Source: Bradyrhizobium sp. ISRA430
GTDB taxonomy: Bacteria > Pseudomonadota > Alphaproteobacteria > Rhizobiales > Xanthobacteraceae
Reading direction: 5' to 3'
Assembly (NCBI RefSeq): GCF_029909975.1
Contig: NZ_CP094516.1
Span: forward strand, 3,224,001-3,288,000
DNA length: 64,000 nucleotides
Shown here: one piece after another, positions 47,151-56,224 of the stretch
Layout: each line of letters starts with the position of its first letter
Position numbering within the stretch: the first letter of the stretch is position 1
The notes under the pieces: generated by a model
The model's input: only the letters and a program-made list of their open reading frames with translations
What the model was told of the DNA's origin: nothing
The model's database searches: none
Translations under genes and position numbers: made by a program

Positions 47151-47227
47151 TCATTGCCAGCGCAGCGAAGCAATCCAGACTGCCGCCGAGGAGGGATTCT
47201 GGATTGCTTCGCTGCGCTCGCAATGAC
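47151..47227. repeat. Palindromic intergenic repeat
   Basis: Two long inverted arms, TCATTGCcAGCGCAGCGAAG-type on the left and its complement (CTTCGCTGCGCTCGCAATGA) on the right, flank a ~20-bp centre. This REP-like element is of a kind common between genes in Bradyrhizobium. Confidence 0.8.
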
Positions 47228-47348
47228 GGAGTGTGGGCACACGCATTGCTTTTTCAATTCGCATTTCCCTTGCAGACACACCATCGCATTCTCGCGGCGC
47301 ATTTCGCCCGAGCTATGCTCTTTCCTTCACACCCTCTCCAAGGAAAGG

Positions 47349-47465
47349 GCGCAGGGAAGACCGGGCGCCGGCCGGCACCCATGAGCCTCTGTGCGGTCAA
47401 ATGCGCACACGCAAATGCACAGAGGAACGACAGGTGAAGCCGAAAACACCCGGCCTTCCCTGCGC
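47349..47465. repeat. Nested inverted repeat (long cruciform element)
   Basis: Outer arms GCGCAGGGAAGACCGGG (47349-47365) and CCCGGCCTTCCCTGCGC (47449-47465) pair with one mismatch. Inner arms CCTCTGTGC (47386-47394) and GCACAGAGG (47417-47425) pair perfectly. Sequence of this type recurs in Bradyrhizobium genomes in my recollection. Confidence 0.7.
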
Positions 47466-47890
47466 TGTGGCTTTACGGCTTATGCCGCGCTCTCCCCGGA
47501 GCCGAGTTCTTCTGGCCTCCGTCACCCCGCAGAATGCACGAACGTCGCCCCGGTTGAAGCAAACATCCGCCTCCGCAAAGGGCTTGACCGTAGCAACGAC
47601 GGCCAGGACCACACGGTTTCGCCGTACGCAATCAGCGCCGCTCGTCATGCACGGCCTGCGATGCACTCACGAGGTCCAACTCGCCCTGCACGCCACAGAC
47701 CGCATCGACGCCGCTCGCGTCCACCGCAGCCCGCCCACGATCCGTACGACTCGCGAACCGTCCCTTTCGTCGGGCGGGATGGACCTAAAATACGACAAAT
47801 CCGAATTTCTGTAAAGGCGAATATTTGAGGCGAGCCGATTGACCCAGGGCTGGCGTGTTTTGCCCGACGGGCAACGCAAGGGATTGGGGA

Positions 47891-47980
47891 TGCGTAGGGT
47901 AAGTTAGCGCAAGCGTAACCCACCACTTTTGTGGCCACAGAACAGGCGGGTTACGCCTTCGGCTAACCCACCCTACGAAG
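47891..47980. repeat. Imperfect palindromic repeat
   Basis: GCGTAGGGTAAGTTAGCGC.. on the left and GGCTAACCCACCCTACG on the right form long imperfect arms around a centre near 47935. It is another repeat of the kind found between genes in this genus. Confidence 0.7.
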
Positions 47981-48016
47981 GACGAAAGCTGTTTTGCCTG
48001 TCGGACGGTCTGGCCG

Positions 48017-48259
48017 CTATCCGGCGCGGCGGGCGCGGGCCCTGCTCTCCCAGCGGTTCAGCATCTGGCCAAGCTCGCCGACCGGCTGAGGCGCGGCTTC
48101 GTTGGTGTTGGCGTGTGCCGCGGTCCGCAGCCAGTCCGGCTGGGTATAGTCGCGCCAGCGGCGGGCTTCCGCGCGCCGTTTGCGCGACATGTATTCGCGC
48201 GTGAAATAGCCGGCCGCGTACGCGATCGCGAGCAATATGACGAGTATGACACCACCCAC
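48017..48259 (-). CDS. Small single-pass membrane protein, uncharacterised
   Basis: 80 residues from GTG 48259 with GGAG 7-8 nt upstream. An N-terminal TM helix (GVILVILLAIAYAAGYFT) is followed by a charged tail (SRKRRAEARRWRDYTQPDWL). I know of no function. Its composition and ribosome-binding site support a real gene. Confidence 0.6.
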   Translation of the reverse strand: MGGVILVILLAIAYAAGYFTREYMSRKRRAEARRWRDYTQPDWLRTAAHANTNEAAPQPVGELGQMLNRWESRARARRAG

Positions 48260-48591
48260 ATTGAGCTCCGGCTTTAGGCCCCGGGCGAAGTTCTGCCAGC
48301 ATCGCGCGCGAGGTCAAGGCTTGACATACACCGGACGCGTTGTCGTTTGAGGCTTTGCCGCAGGCAATTTTTGTTTGAGCGCGCGGAACATTCTTTGGCT
48401 TTGGTAACGACGCAATTTGCACACAACCGCGCCGCGGCAACCGATCGGCACGCATGCGAACGTGACCGGATTGCGACGCGACATCACGCGGAGGATGCGA
48501 TTCCGCCTCTCGCAACCGGCCGCGGACCGCATTAACCTGCTTCCTTGCTGGGCCGGATCAACCGGCCAGCGAACATGATCGGGAGGACGCG
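48260..48591. other. Divergent promoter region
   Basis: About 330 bp between two divergent genes. Nothing beyond the expected promoters is recognisable. Confidence 0.4.
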
Positions 48592-49815
48592 ATGACACGC
48601 CACGAGCAGCGTGACCAAGATGCTGCGCTTTCACGACGAACGCTTGTTCAGGGGCTCGCGCTCGGCGCAGCCGCCACCATGGCCGGAGCAGGTCCCTCAC
48701 TGGCCCAGACCGGACCTGCCGCGCCGCCGACCACGATCACCACGCCGCCGCGCGATTTCGGCCCGAACGGCGCGCCGACCACCTATTTCTGGGACCCCGA
48801 CATCATCGCGGTCGATCCGTCCTTCAACGACCTCGCCCAACCAAACACCGCGATCAAGCGACTCTATACCGGCGTGTTGTGGGCCGAAGGTCCGGCCTGG
48901 AGCGCCCAGGGCCGGTACCTCTTATGGAGCGACATTCCCAACAACCGGCAGATGCGCTGGAGCGAGGACGACGGCCGTGTTAGCGTGTTTCGCTCGCCGT
49001 CCAACAACTCCAACGGAAACTCCTTCGACTTCCAGGGCCGCCAGCTCTCCTGCGAGCATCTGACCCGGCGGGTGACGCGCTACGAACACGACGGCACCGC
49101 AACCGTGCTTGCAGATTCCTACAACGGCAAGAAGCTGAACTCGCCGAACGACGTCGTCGCGCATCCCGACGGCAGCTACTGGTTCACCGATCCGCCCTAT
49201 GGCGGCCAGCTCTATGAAGGCGAGCCCGACGGTCCGGGCGGCCCGAGCAATGCAGGCGGCAAGCTCAATCCGCGGATCGGACAGCCGGCCGGCTTCACGC
49301 CGGGCAAGCGCGAGCTACCGACCAACTGCTATCGCATCGATCCTTCCGGCCGCGTCGATCTCGTGGTCAGCGAGGATCAGGTACCCGACCCCAATGGTCT
49401 GTGCTTCTCGCCGGACTTCAAGAAACTCTACGTCGTCTCGACCGGCAAGGGGCCCGGCGACACCGGACCGGGCGGCAAGGGCGAGATCTTCGTGTTCGAC
49501 GTCGGCAGCGACAACAAATTGTCCAACCAGAAGCGCTTTTCCGATTGCGTGATCGACGGCGTGAAGTGCGGACCGGACGGCGTGCGCTGCGACGTCAGCG
49601 GCAACGTCTGGGCCTCCAGCAATGCCGGCCGCTCGGTCGGCTATAGTGGCGCGACGGTGTGGTCGCCGGAGGGCAAGCTGCTTGGCCGCATCCGCCTGCC
49701 CGAGGTGTGCGGCAACATCTGCTTCGGAGGTCCCAAGCGCAACCGCCTGTTCATGGCCGCGAGCCAGTCGCTCTATGCCGTCTTCACTGCGACGCAGGGC
49801 GCAGGGCCGGGCTGA
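48592..49815 (+). CDS. Tat-exported SMP-30/gluconolactonase-like protein
   Basis: 407 residues. Twin-arginine leader (SRRTLVQGLALGAAATMAGAG, cleavage near SLAQ). Propeller motifs of the SMP-30/LRE family: VLWAEGPAWSAQGRYLLWSDI, LNSPNDVVAHPDGSYWFTDPPYG, PDPNGLCFSPDFKKLYVVSTG, DGVRCDVSGNVWASS. Metal-binding residues are expected at E in AEGP, N in SPND and D in DGVR. It probably hydrolyses a sugar lactone in the periplasm. GGGAGG precedes the ATG. It stands alone, convergent with the next gene. Confidence 0.9.
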   Translation: MTRHEQRDQDAALSRRTLVQGLALGAAATMAGAGPSLAQTGPAAPPTTITTPPRDFGPNGAPTTYFWDPDIIAVDPSFNDLAQPNTAIKRLYTGVLWAEGPAWSAQGRYLLWSDIPNNRQMRWSEDDGRVSVFRSPSNNSNGNSFDFQGRQLSCEHLTRRVTRYEHDGTATVLADSYNGKKLNSPNDVVAHPDGSYWFTDPPYGGQLYEGEPDGPGGPSNAGGKLNPRIGQPAGFTPGKRELPTNCYRIDPSGRVDLVVSEDQVPDPNGLCFSPDFKKLYVVSTGKGPGDTGPGGKGEIFVFDVGSDNKLSNQKRFSDCVIDGVKCGPDGVRCDVSGNVWASSNAGRSVGYSGATVWSPEGKLLGRIRLPEVCGNICFGGPKRNRLFMAASQSLYAVFTATQGAGPG

Positions 49816-49838
49816 AGCAGCGCAAGGCGCAACACGAT

Positions 49839-49867
49839 AAGGCGCCGTCGTGCCCCGCCGGCGCCTT
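49839..49867. terminator. Bidirectional terminator hairpin
   Basis: AAGGCGCC and GGCGCCTT form an 8-bp perfect stem between the convergent genes ending at 49815 and 49885. Confidence 0.6.
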
Positions 49868-49884
49868 CCGTCTCTTCGTGACGC

Positions 49885-50688
49885 TCAGGCGTTCGGTTGC
49901 AGGAACGCACCGTACTGCTTGCTCGCGGCGACCTCGGCGGCGGCCTCACCAATGACACGCATCGCCGCGATCATGGGCCACGGCCCGAGACTCACCCGCC
50001 GAACGCCGATGCGGGCAAGATCGGAGATTTCGGGTACACCTTGCGTCACCATGATGTTGACGGGCAGAGGTGTGAGTTCAACGAACTTTTCGATGAGGGC
50101 GAGGTCGGTGAGGCCGGGTACAAAAATTCCATCAGCGCCGGCATCGGCATAGGCCCTCGCGCGCCTTGCCGCTTCATTCAGGCATTCCTCCGGCGATCCG
50201 AATTTCAGCAGAAACGGATCAGTTCGCGCATTGATGAATAGATGAATTTCGAGTTCTTGCGCAGCGTCCCGCACTGCTCTGATCTTCGCTGCGTGCTGCT
50301 CGGGACTGACGAGTTGCCGCCTTCCCCCGGAGAGCCCGTCTTCGATATTGATGCCAATGGCGCCGGCTTTCAGCATCCTGGTCGCTGACTTCGCGGCGGC
50401 GTCCGGGGTGTCGCCATATCCTGCCTCCAGATCAATTGACACCGGGACCGACACAGAAGCGGTCATCCGTGACACCAGACCTGTCACCACATCAAGCGGT
50501 GCATTTTCTCCGTCCGCGTACCCAAGTGCGGACGCGACCGCCCCGCTGCTGGTCGCGATGGCCGGCGATGTCTTCGCAATGGCCTTGGCGGTGGCGACGT
50601 CCCAGGCGTTGAACAGGACGAGCGGATCGCCCTTCTTGTGAAGACCGTGAAACGTCTCGGCGTATTGCTGCTGCGTCTTGGCGTCCAT
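49885..50688 (-). CDS. Isocitrate lyase/PEP mutase family enzyme
   Basis: 267 residues from ATG 50688 (AGGAG 9 nt upstream; GTG 50697 is also open). TIM-barrel motifs: VLFNAWDVATAKAIA, SSGAVASALGYADGE, VSIDLEAGYG (the metal-binding acidic motif), GINIEDG, FINARTDPFL. The usual catalytic KKCGH of isocitrate lyase is missing, as in the PEP-mutase/oxaloacetate-hydrolase branch. It is probably a C-C or C-P lyase on a small 2-oxo or 2-methyl acid; the substrate is unknown. Confidence 0.87.
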   Translation of the reverse strand: MDAKTQQQYAETFHGLHKKGDPLVLFNAWDVATAKAIAKTSPAIATSSGAVASALGYADGENAPLDVVTGLVSRMTASVSVPVSIDLEAGYGDTPDAAAKSATRMLKAGAIGINIEDGLSGGRRQLVSPEQHAAKIRAVRDAAQELEIHLFINARTDPFLLKFGSPEECLNEAARRARAYADAGADGIFVPGLTDLALIEKFVELTPLPVNIMVTQGVPEISDLARIGVRRVSLGPWPMIAAMRVIGEAAAEVAASKQYGAFLQPNA

Positions 50689-50757
50689 CGCCCACACTCC
50701 TGGTCAGAGAACCTGAAAAATGTCGTACCTAAATGCGGCCGCTTGGTTGCGGCACAT

Positions 50758-51657
50758 TCAATTAGGTGCGTGCGTCTTGAACCAGTTCATGATCAGACCG
50801 GTGACTTCGGCCTCACGCTCGAGGTGCGGGAAGTGGCCTACATCGGGCAGGACAACCCGCTCATGCGGCCCCTTGAAGAGCGGCTCCTCCTTCACCGAAT
50901 ACCTCGCTGTCGGGTCGTTGCTGCCATAAATCGTCAGCGTCGGCGTATGCATCTCATTTCTCGGCAGCCGCCCCGCACGTCCCGATTCGAACAGGCCGGC
51001 ATAGTATTTGAGCGCCGCTGCCATGGTGCCGGGAGAGCTGAGCGTCTGCTTGATCGAGCGGAGATGCTCGTCATTCCTGAATGTCGGCGACCACAGCTTC
51101 CAGAGATAATCGACGAAGGGCAGTCCCTCGATATTGACCGCCGAGTCAGCGCCAGGGAGCTGGAAGAAATAGAAATGAAAGATCGATCGAACGGCATCGG
51201 GATCCCTCCTGATGCTTGAAAATGTGATCGGGTGCGCGGTGTTCATGACCACGGCCGCCTTGATCGCCGATGGCGCCGTGGCGAGCGCCTGGAAGGTCGA
51301 CGTGCCGCCCCAATCCATGCCGACGACGCGTGCCTGCCCGTCATCGCTCAGCGCCGCGATGAGCGCTGCGAGATCCTTGCCCAGTGCGATGGGGTCGAAA
51401 ACCCCGTCCGCCGGAATCTCGGTTGGCGCATAGCCACGCAAGAACGGCGAGACCGCGCGATACCCCGCCTCCGCGAAGACCTGCATTTGCTTTCGATATG
51501 ACCAGGCATTGTCGGGAAAGCCATGCATGAACATGACAAGAGGCCCGCTCCCCTGTTCGAGGTAGGCAAAACGGACGCCATTGGCCTGCACGTATTTCAG
51601 GACGGGTTCGCTGCCGACGGCATTCGGCGTTGTCTGTGCAGTGCTTCGCGTATTCAT
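50758..51657 (-). CDS. Alpha/beta hydrolase (epoxide hydrolase-like)
   Basis: 299 residues. Oxyanion motif HGFPDNAWSYR, nucleophile elbow VGMDWGGTS with Asp as nucleophile (the epoxide hydrolase/dehalogenase type rather than Ser), cap domain, acid near GSNDPTARYS and catalytic His in DVGHFPHLE. No signal peptide. Divergent from the MarR gene with two palindromic operators between them, so probably repressed by it and induced by a toxic or aromatic compound (inference). Confidence 0.88.
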   Translation of the reverse strand: MNTRSTAQTTPNAVGSEPVLKYVQANGVRFAYLEQGSGPLVMFMHGFPDNAWSYRKQMQVFAEAGYRAVSPFLRGYAPTEIPADGVFDPIALGKDLAALIAALSDDGQARVVGMDWGGTSTFQALATAPSAIKAAVVMNTAHPITFSSIRRDPDAVRSIFHFYFFQLPGADSAVNIEGLPFVDYLWKLWSPTFRNDEHLRSIKQTLSSPGTMAAALKYYAGLFESGRAGRLPRNEMHTPTLTIYGSNDPTARYSVKEEPLFKGPHERVVLPDVGHFPHLEREAEVTGLIMNWFKTHAPN

Positions 51658-51769
51658 CGCTATTCTCCATGTCTCTTCGTGCTCAGGCGCGCATGACGGG
51701 CTCAGTCACGAACCACCGTTTTGGCCTCGCCCTGCCCTGGCGTGAGGCGTCGTCGCTGACCTTGGCTAA

Positions 51770-51790
51770 ATATGTGCGTAGCGCACATAT
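51770..51790. promoter_or_regulatory. MarR-type operator 1
   Basis: Perfect arms ATATGTGCG and CGCACATAT separated by TAG. It lies in the 178-bp gap between the hydrolase start (51657) and the marR start (51836). Confidence 0.78.
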
Positions 51791-51804
51791 CTGGTCAAGT
51801 TGTT

Positions 51805-51825
51805 TTTTGTGCGCTCCGCACATAT
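51805..51825. promoter_or_regulatory. MarR-type operator 2
   Basis: Second copy of the same site, with arms ending TTGTGCG and starting CGCACATAT around CTC; centre 35 bp from the first, 21 bp before the marR-type regulator start. Confidence 0.72.
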
Positions 51826-51835
51826 CATTCATCGC

Positions 51836-52345
51836 ATGGACACCGGAATCGCAAATTTGCTGGGGGCGCTTTCGCTCGCCGTCATGGATCGTATCGAGCA
51901 AGGCGCACGCGAGGTCGTCGGCCGCGGCGGCGAGACGCCTGCAGCGCTCATCGTCATTGGCTATGGCCAGGGCATGACCAACGACACGCTCCGGCGGATC
52001 CTTGGCCTATCGCATTCCGGAACTGTCCGGCTGGTGGACCGTCTGGTTTCGGATCAGCTTGTCGAACGCCGGCCAGGCAAGGACGGCAGGGAGGTCGCCT
52101 TGCGCCTGACGGCCAGGGGCGCCGCAAGCCGGAACGATCTGTTGGCCTCCCGCATTTCAGCCGTTGGGTCGCTTCTGGATGTGCTGTCGCCGGCTGAAAC
52201 CAAGCGACTTGGAACGCTGATACGCGAGTTGCTGGCAAGGCAGGACACGTCCGAACTGGATCGCTTCACGATCTGTCGGATGTGCGACGACAGGTGCTGC
52301 ACGAATTGCCCATTGCCCACAAGCAAGAGCAAACTCGATCGCTAG
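51836..52345 (+). CDS. MarR family transcriptional regulator with C-terminal Cys cluster
   Basis: 169 residues from ATG 51836. Winged HTH about 45-105 (LIVIGYGQGMTNDTLRRILGLSHSGTVRLVDRL, then the wing VERRPGKDGREVALRLT). The C-terminus carries CRMCDDRCCTNC, five cysteines in eleven residues, unusual for MarR and able to bind a metal or sense redox state. It probably binds the two operators immediately upstream and controls itself and the divergent hydrolase. Confidence 0.87.
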   Translation: MDTGIANLLGALSLAVMDRIEQGAREVVGRGGETPAALIVIGYGQGMTNDTLRRILGLSHSGTVRLVDRLVSDQLVERRPGKDGREVALRLTARGAASRNDLLASRISAVGSLLDVLSPAETKRLGTLIRELLARQDTSELDRFTICRMCDDRCCTNCPLPTSKSKLDR

Positions 52346-52439
52346 CGCCGAGTGGTGCCTTGCCGGCGCGACGCAGCGGGCGAGACTGGATAGCCTCCGA
52401 CGTCCTCGGATTGCAGAAGGGATCATCAAGGAAGAAGCC

Positions 52440-53540
52440 ATGCGCGTCGTCATCTGCGGCGGTGGCGTGATCGGCGCCTGCACCGCCTATTTCCTCCGCC
52501 GCCGCGGCATCGACGTCACCGTCGTCGAGCGGACCGAGGTGGCTGCAGCCGCATCGGGCAAGGCTGGCGGCTTCCTCGCCGTCGACTGGTGCGCCGGCAC
52601 GCCGCTCGACGCGCTGGCGCGGCGCAGCTTTGCGCTTCATGCGCGGCTGCCGGACGAGATCGCCGGCGATTGGGGCTATCGCCGCATGACCGCGTATAGC
52701 GGCTTTGTCGTATCCGACACTGACGCGCGCCGCGATGCGCCGGCCGCACTCGATTGGCTGGCGAACGGTGTCGCCATCGCACACCGCCTCGGCACCACCG
52801 AGACCACCGCGATCGTTCATCCCCGCAAGTTCACTTCCGCGGTGACGAACGCGGCGCTGGCGCAAGGCGCCGAGCTTCGAACCGGACGCGTCACAGGCAT
52901 CATGCGCGATGCGAACGGCACTGCCCGCGGCGTCGAGATCGACGGCCGCACTCTCGAGGCGGATGCCGTGGTGGTCGCGATGGGGCCGTGGTCGCTGCTC
53001 GCCGCACAATGGATGCGCCTCCCCGCCGTCTACGGCCAGCGCAGCCCGAGCATCGTCTACGACACCGGCACGGACGTGCCTGCAGATGCGCTGTTTCTGG
53101 AGTATCAAGAGAGCGGCAGCGCAATGTCGATCGAAGTTTTTCCGCGCGCGGACGGCAGCACGCACATCACCGCCTTCTCCGACGTCGCGCCGCTGCCGCT
53201 GGATCCGGCCGACGTGACACCCGACCAGGACGCCATCGACCGCCTGCAGGCGACCTCCGAACGGCTGTCGCCCGCCTTTCGCGCCGACAGGATCATCGCG
53301 CGGCAGGCCTGCTTCCGCCCGGTCACGCAGGACGGCTTGCCGCTGATCGGCAAGGTGCCGGGAAGCCAGGGTCTCTACGTTGCGACCGGACACAATGTCT
53401 GGGGCATCCTCAATGCGCCCGCGACCGGCGAAGCGCTGGCCCAATTGATCGCGGATGGCTCAGCAGGCGATATCGACCTGTCACCGTTCGATCCCGCCCG
53501 GCTGCGTCCGCTCGATCCATCGCTGCTAACGGCGCGCTAA
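52440..53540 (+). CDS. FAD-dependent oxidoreductase (DAO family)
   Basis: 366 residues. N-terminal FAD motif [21 protein letters not shown], then [21 protein letters not shown]-terminal flavin motif [32 protein letters not shown], typical of DAO-type amine or amino-acid oxidases and dehydrogenases. Cytoplasmic; the substrate is likely a secondary amine or D-amino acid. Its stop overlaps that of the convergent MBL-fold gene by a few bases. Confidence 0.9.
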   Translation: MRVVICGGGVIGACTAYFLRRRGIDVTVVERTEVAAAASGKAGGFLAVDWCAGTPLDALARRSFALHARLPDEIAGDWGYRRMTAYSGFVVSDTDARRDAPAALDWLANGVAIAHRLGTTETTAIVHPRKFTSAVTNAALAQGAELRTGRVTGIMRDANGTARGVEIDGRTLEADAVVVAMGPWSLLAAQWMRLPAVYGQRSPSIVYDTGTDVPADALFLEYQESGSAMSIEVFPRADGSTHITAFSDVAPLPLDPADVTPDQDAIDRLQATSERLSPAFRADRIIARQACFRPVTQDGLPLIGKVPGSQGLYVATGHNVWGILNAPATGEALAQLIADGSAGDIDLSPFDPARLRPLDPSLLTAR

Positions 53541-54529
53541 GCCGCGCCGGAAAACGCGGCCTCCGCCTCGCTGCGCAGCCGGTCCGGTGTTTCGAGATAA
53601 CGCGGCGAATAGTGAAACGTCGTCATCCGCTTCACACAAGCTGCGCGAGCGAGCTCGCCGGCTTGCGTGGCCGTCAGGTGGCGGCGCGCTTTGGCGATCT
53701 CGACATCGTCGCCGGCAAAGGCCGCCTCGATGAAGAGATGATCGGCACCGCGCGCGAGCGCGATGATGCGCTCGGCATTTTCCGGCGTGAAGGCGGCGTC
53801 AGTCACGTAGGCAACGCGCTGTCCGGGCGCGACCTTGAGCGCATGCCGCGTGAGCTCGCCGAGCCGAATGGTGCGACCCTCGTCGGCGCCGATCAGCATC
53901 TCGTCGTCGGCACCGCTGCGAACCGCGCGCTTGGCCGCGTTGAGCCATGGCCCGACCTCGAGGCCAAGCTGCGCCAATCCAACCGTCCAGACATTGACCC
54001 GGCGCGTCTCCTGCAATGCAAAGGCAAGGCAAGGCATGCCGTGATCGAGCGTGACGGTCTCGATGGAGAGATCGCCATCGTGATACAGCAGTCCCGGCGC
54101 GAGCGATGCCTCCCCGAGCGGCTCTGCGCGAAACTGATCTCTCGCAGAGAATCGCGTCCAGTCGCCGAGCCGACCATCGCAGAATTCGGCCGCCTCGATC
54201 ACGAAGTCGGATGAGGTCGCATCGAGCAGATTCCAGCTATAGGCCGCAAGCTTGCCGCCGATGCCGGCAATGAGACCCGGCGGACCCGTTACGCGCAAAC
54301 GGCCGGGCTGATGATGCCGAACCCGCAGCAACTGGTCGAAGCCCGCGAAATGATCCATGTGCCGATGGCTGACGAAGACGTCGCTGATGCGAAGCAGCTC
54401 GCGATTGGACAGGCCTGAGAGATCGCCGATGTCGAACAGCATCGCGCGGCGCCCGAACCTGAAGTCGACGAGCAGGCCGGGATCGGCGAACGGCTCGTTG
54501 ACGAGGCGGCATTGAACCAACTGGGCCAT
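53537..54529 (-). CDS. Metallo-beta-lactamase-fold hydrolase (RNase Z-like)
   Basis: 330 residues from ATG 54529. Metal-binding [12 protein letters not shown] (HxHxDH) near residue 55, a further HG in [11 protein letters not shown], Asp in YVTDAAFTP, and His in TTFHYSPRY. The layout matches ribonuclease Z/arylsulfatase-type MBL proteins, but the sequence between motifs differs from true tRNase Z, so the substrate is uncertain. Confidence 0.82.
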   Translation of the reverse strand: MAQLVQCRLVNEPFADPGLLVDFRFGRRAMLFDIGDLSGLSNRELLRISDVFVSHRHMDHFAGFDQLLRVRHHQPGRLRVTGPPGLIAGIGGKLAAYSWNLLDATSSDFVIEAAEFCDGRLGDWTRFSARDQFRAEPLGEASLAPGLLYHDGDLSIETVTLDHGMPCLAFALQETRRVNVWTVGLAQLGLEVGPWLNAAKRAVRSGADDEMLIGADEGRTIRLGELTRHALKVAPGQRVAYVTDAAFTPENAERIIALARGADHLFIEAAFAGDDVEIAKARRHLTATQAGELARAACVKRMTTFHYSPRYLETPDRLRSEAEAAFSGAA

Positions 54530-54878
54530 GATCTTGGGACCTTCCCGCACGGCGCGGCATTACCAATAACAACGCAGCTCGCTCGCGGCCGCATCGACGC
54601 CCGTGGCGGGCGCCGACAAGTCGCTGCTCGCAGGGCGAGCGTTTTTGGACAGAACTGACGATCGCAAGGCCGGGCGCGCACGGCATAGCGATCGACGAAA
54701 TCTGCATGCCTGATCCTGACGCAGCGCTTGCAACTGCAATACCAGCAGTTTGCGCAGCGCTAGACTTTAGTCCGGCTCTCACAATCCTGAATGCAGTTTC
54801 TCTTGCCGAGAATACCATCGCCGTTATAGTCCCGCCCCAATAGCTCAGAAGAGGCTTATTAAAAGGGAGAAGAACAAC
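54530..54878. other. Intergenic region upstream of the liv operon
   Basis: About 350 bp containing promoters for the liv operon and the MBL gene. AAAGGGAG lies before ATG 54879. No operator was recognised. Confidence 0.4.
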
Positions 54879-56126
54879 ATGAAAACCATACTCTCTGGTG
54901 CATTGCGAATGGTCCTCGGCGCGGCCTCGCTCGGTGCGCTGGTGACAGCGTCGGGCGCGGCACTTGCGGCAGACCCGATCAGGATCGGTGTGATCGCGGA
55001 GGCGCAGGCGATCGCCGGCGCATCGATCCCGCAGGCGGCGCAGCTCGCCGCCGAGGAGATCAACGCAAGCGGCGGCGTCGATGGCCGAAAGATCGAGATC
55101 ATCTCTTACGACAATCACTCCTCGTCGGCGGATTCGGTGCGCGCGTTTCAGCGCGCGGTGAACGAGGACAAGGTCAACGCGGTCATCGCCAGCTACATCA
55201 GCGAGGTGGTTCTGGCGCTGGAGCCCTGGGCCTCGCGGCTGAAGACGCCGTTCGTGACGCCGGGCGCCGCCTCCAACGAGATCAGCAAGAGCGTCCACGC
55301 CGACTACGAGAAGAACAAGTACACCTTCCACGGCTATCTGACCTCGGCCGCGCTGGCGCTCTCAGTCTGCGACGCCGCCAAGGATCTACTCGTCGACAAG
55401 ATGCACATGAAGTCGGCGGTGATCATGAGCGAGGATGCCGCCTGGACCAAGCCACTCGACGTCGGCTACGAGGAATGCCTGCCCAAGGTCGGGCTGAAGG
55501 TGCTCGACCACATCCGCTTCTCGCCCGACACCACCGACTTCACGCCGATCTTCAACAAGATCGAAGGCTCCAAGCCCGACGTGATCATCACCGGCATCTC
55601 GCATGTCGGCGTGCAGCCGACCGTGCAGTGGAAGAACCAGCAGGTGCCGATCCCGATGTTCGGCATCTCCTCGCAGGCGACCAACGAGACGTTCGGCAAG
55701 GACACGAACCAGGCCGCCGAAGGCGTGCTGTACCAGGGCGTCTCCGGCCCCGGCGTCGCGGTGACACCGAAGTCGGTGCCGTTCGCGGAGAACTTCAGGA
55801 AGAAGTACGGCAACTACCCGTCCTACGCCGGTTACACTGCCTATGACGAGGTCTACTACATCGCAGATGCCGCCAAGCGCGCCGGCTCGACCGACGCGGA
55901 CAAGCTGGTCGCGGCGCTCGAGAAGACCGACTGGGAGGGCACGATCGGCCGCGTCCAGTTCTACGGCAAGGATGATCCGTTCACCCACTCGATCAAGTAC
56001 GGCAAGGGCCTGATCACCGGACTGATGCTGCAATGGCAGGACGGCAAGCAGATCGCGGTCTGGCCGAAGGAGGTCGCCAAGACCGAGGTCAAGTTCCCGA
56101 GCTTCATCAAGCTCACAACGAACTAG
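54879..56126 (+). CDS. Branched-chain amino acid/amide ABC transporter binding protein (LivK type) 1
   Basis: 415 residues with a long signal peptide ending near GAALAADPIRIG. Peripla_BP_6 fold: IGVIAEAQAIAGASIPQAAQLAAEEINASGGVDGRKIEI, then VRAFQRAVNEDKVNAVIASY. It captures an amino acid, amide or similar solute for the LivHM-GF complex encoded next. It is very similar throughout to the 59554 protein at the other end of the operon (EDAAWTKPLDVGYE, FSPDTTDFTPIFN, HVGVQPTVQWKNQQVPIPMF). Confidence 0.92.
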   Translation: MKTILSGALRMVLGAASLGALVTASGAALAADPIRIGVIAEAQAIAGASIPQAAQLAAEEINASGGVDGRKIEIISYDNHSSSADSVRAFQRAVNEDKVNAVIASYISEVVLALEPWASRLKTPFVTPGAASNEISKSVHADYEKNKYTFHGYLTSAALALSVCDAAKDLLVDKMHMKSAVIMSEDAAWTKPLDVGYEECLPKVGLKVLDHIRFSPDTTDFTPIFNKIEGSKPDVIITGISHVGVQPTVQWKNQQVPIPMFGISSQATNETFGKDTNQAAEGVLYQGVSGPGVAVTPKSVPFAENFRKKYGNYPSYAGYTAYDEVYYIADAAKRAGSTDADKLVAALEKTDWEGTIGRVQFYGKDDPFTHSIKYGKGLITGLMLQWQDGKQIAVWPKEVAKTEVKFPSFIKLTTN

Positions 56127-56133
56127 CCGGAAC

Positions 56134-56159
56134 AGCTCCCGGGCCTACTCCCGGGAGCT
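56134..56159 (+). terminator. Hairpin between binding protein and permease
   Basis: AGCTCCCGGG and CCCGGGAGCT form a perfect 10-bp stem around CCTACT, 7 bp after the stop. No long T-run; likely partial termination or mRNA protection. Confidence 0.6.
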
Positions 56160-56224
56160 TCCACATGCGGCCTCCGCAGCACCTTCTCTCCAAGAGGCAG
56201 CCAAGACTGCCTGGCTAATCATAG

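Larger units (their letters stand above)
46599..48016. other. Repeat-rich intergenic region
   Basis: About 1.4 kb upstream of leuA with no supportable gene. It carries the inverted repeats at 47151, 47349 and 47891. Overlapping frames through 47233-47938 are compositionally odd (many Arg, Pro and Cys) and lack ribosome-binding sites; I read them as repeat DNA. The leuA promoter should lie in its left part; no leader peptide with Leu codons was seen. Confidence 0.6.

Noticed and set aside
47233..47938. Several overlapping frames of 70-193 codons
   Set aside because: Lie within repeat DNA, overlap on both strands, and lack start signals.
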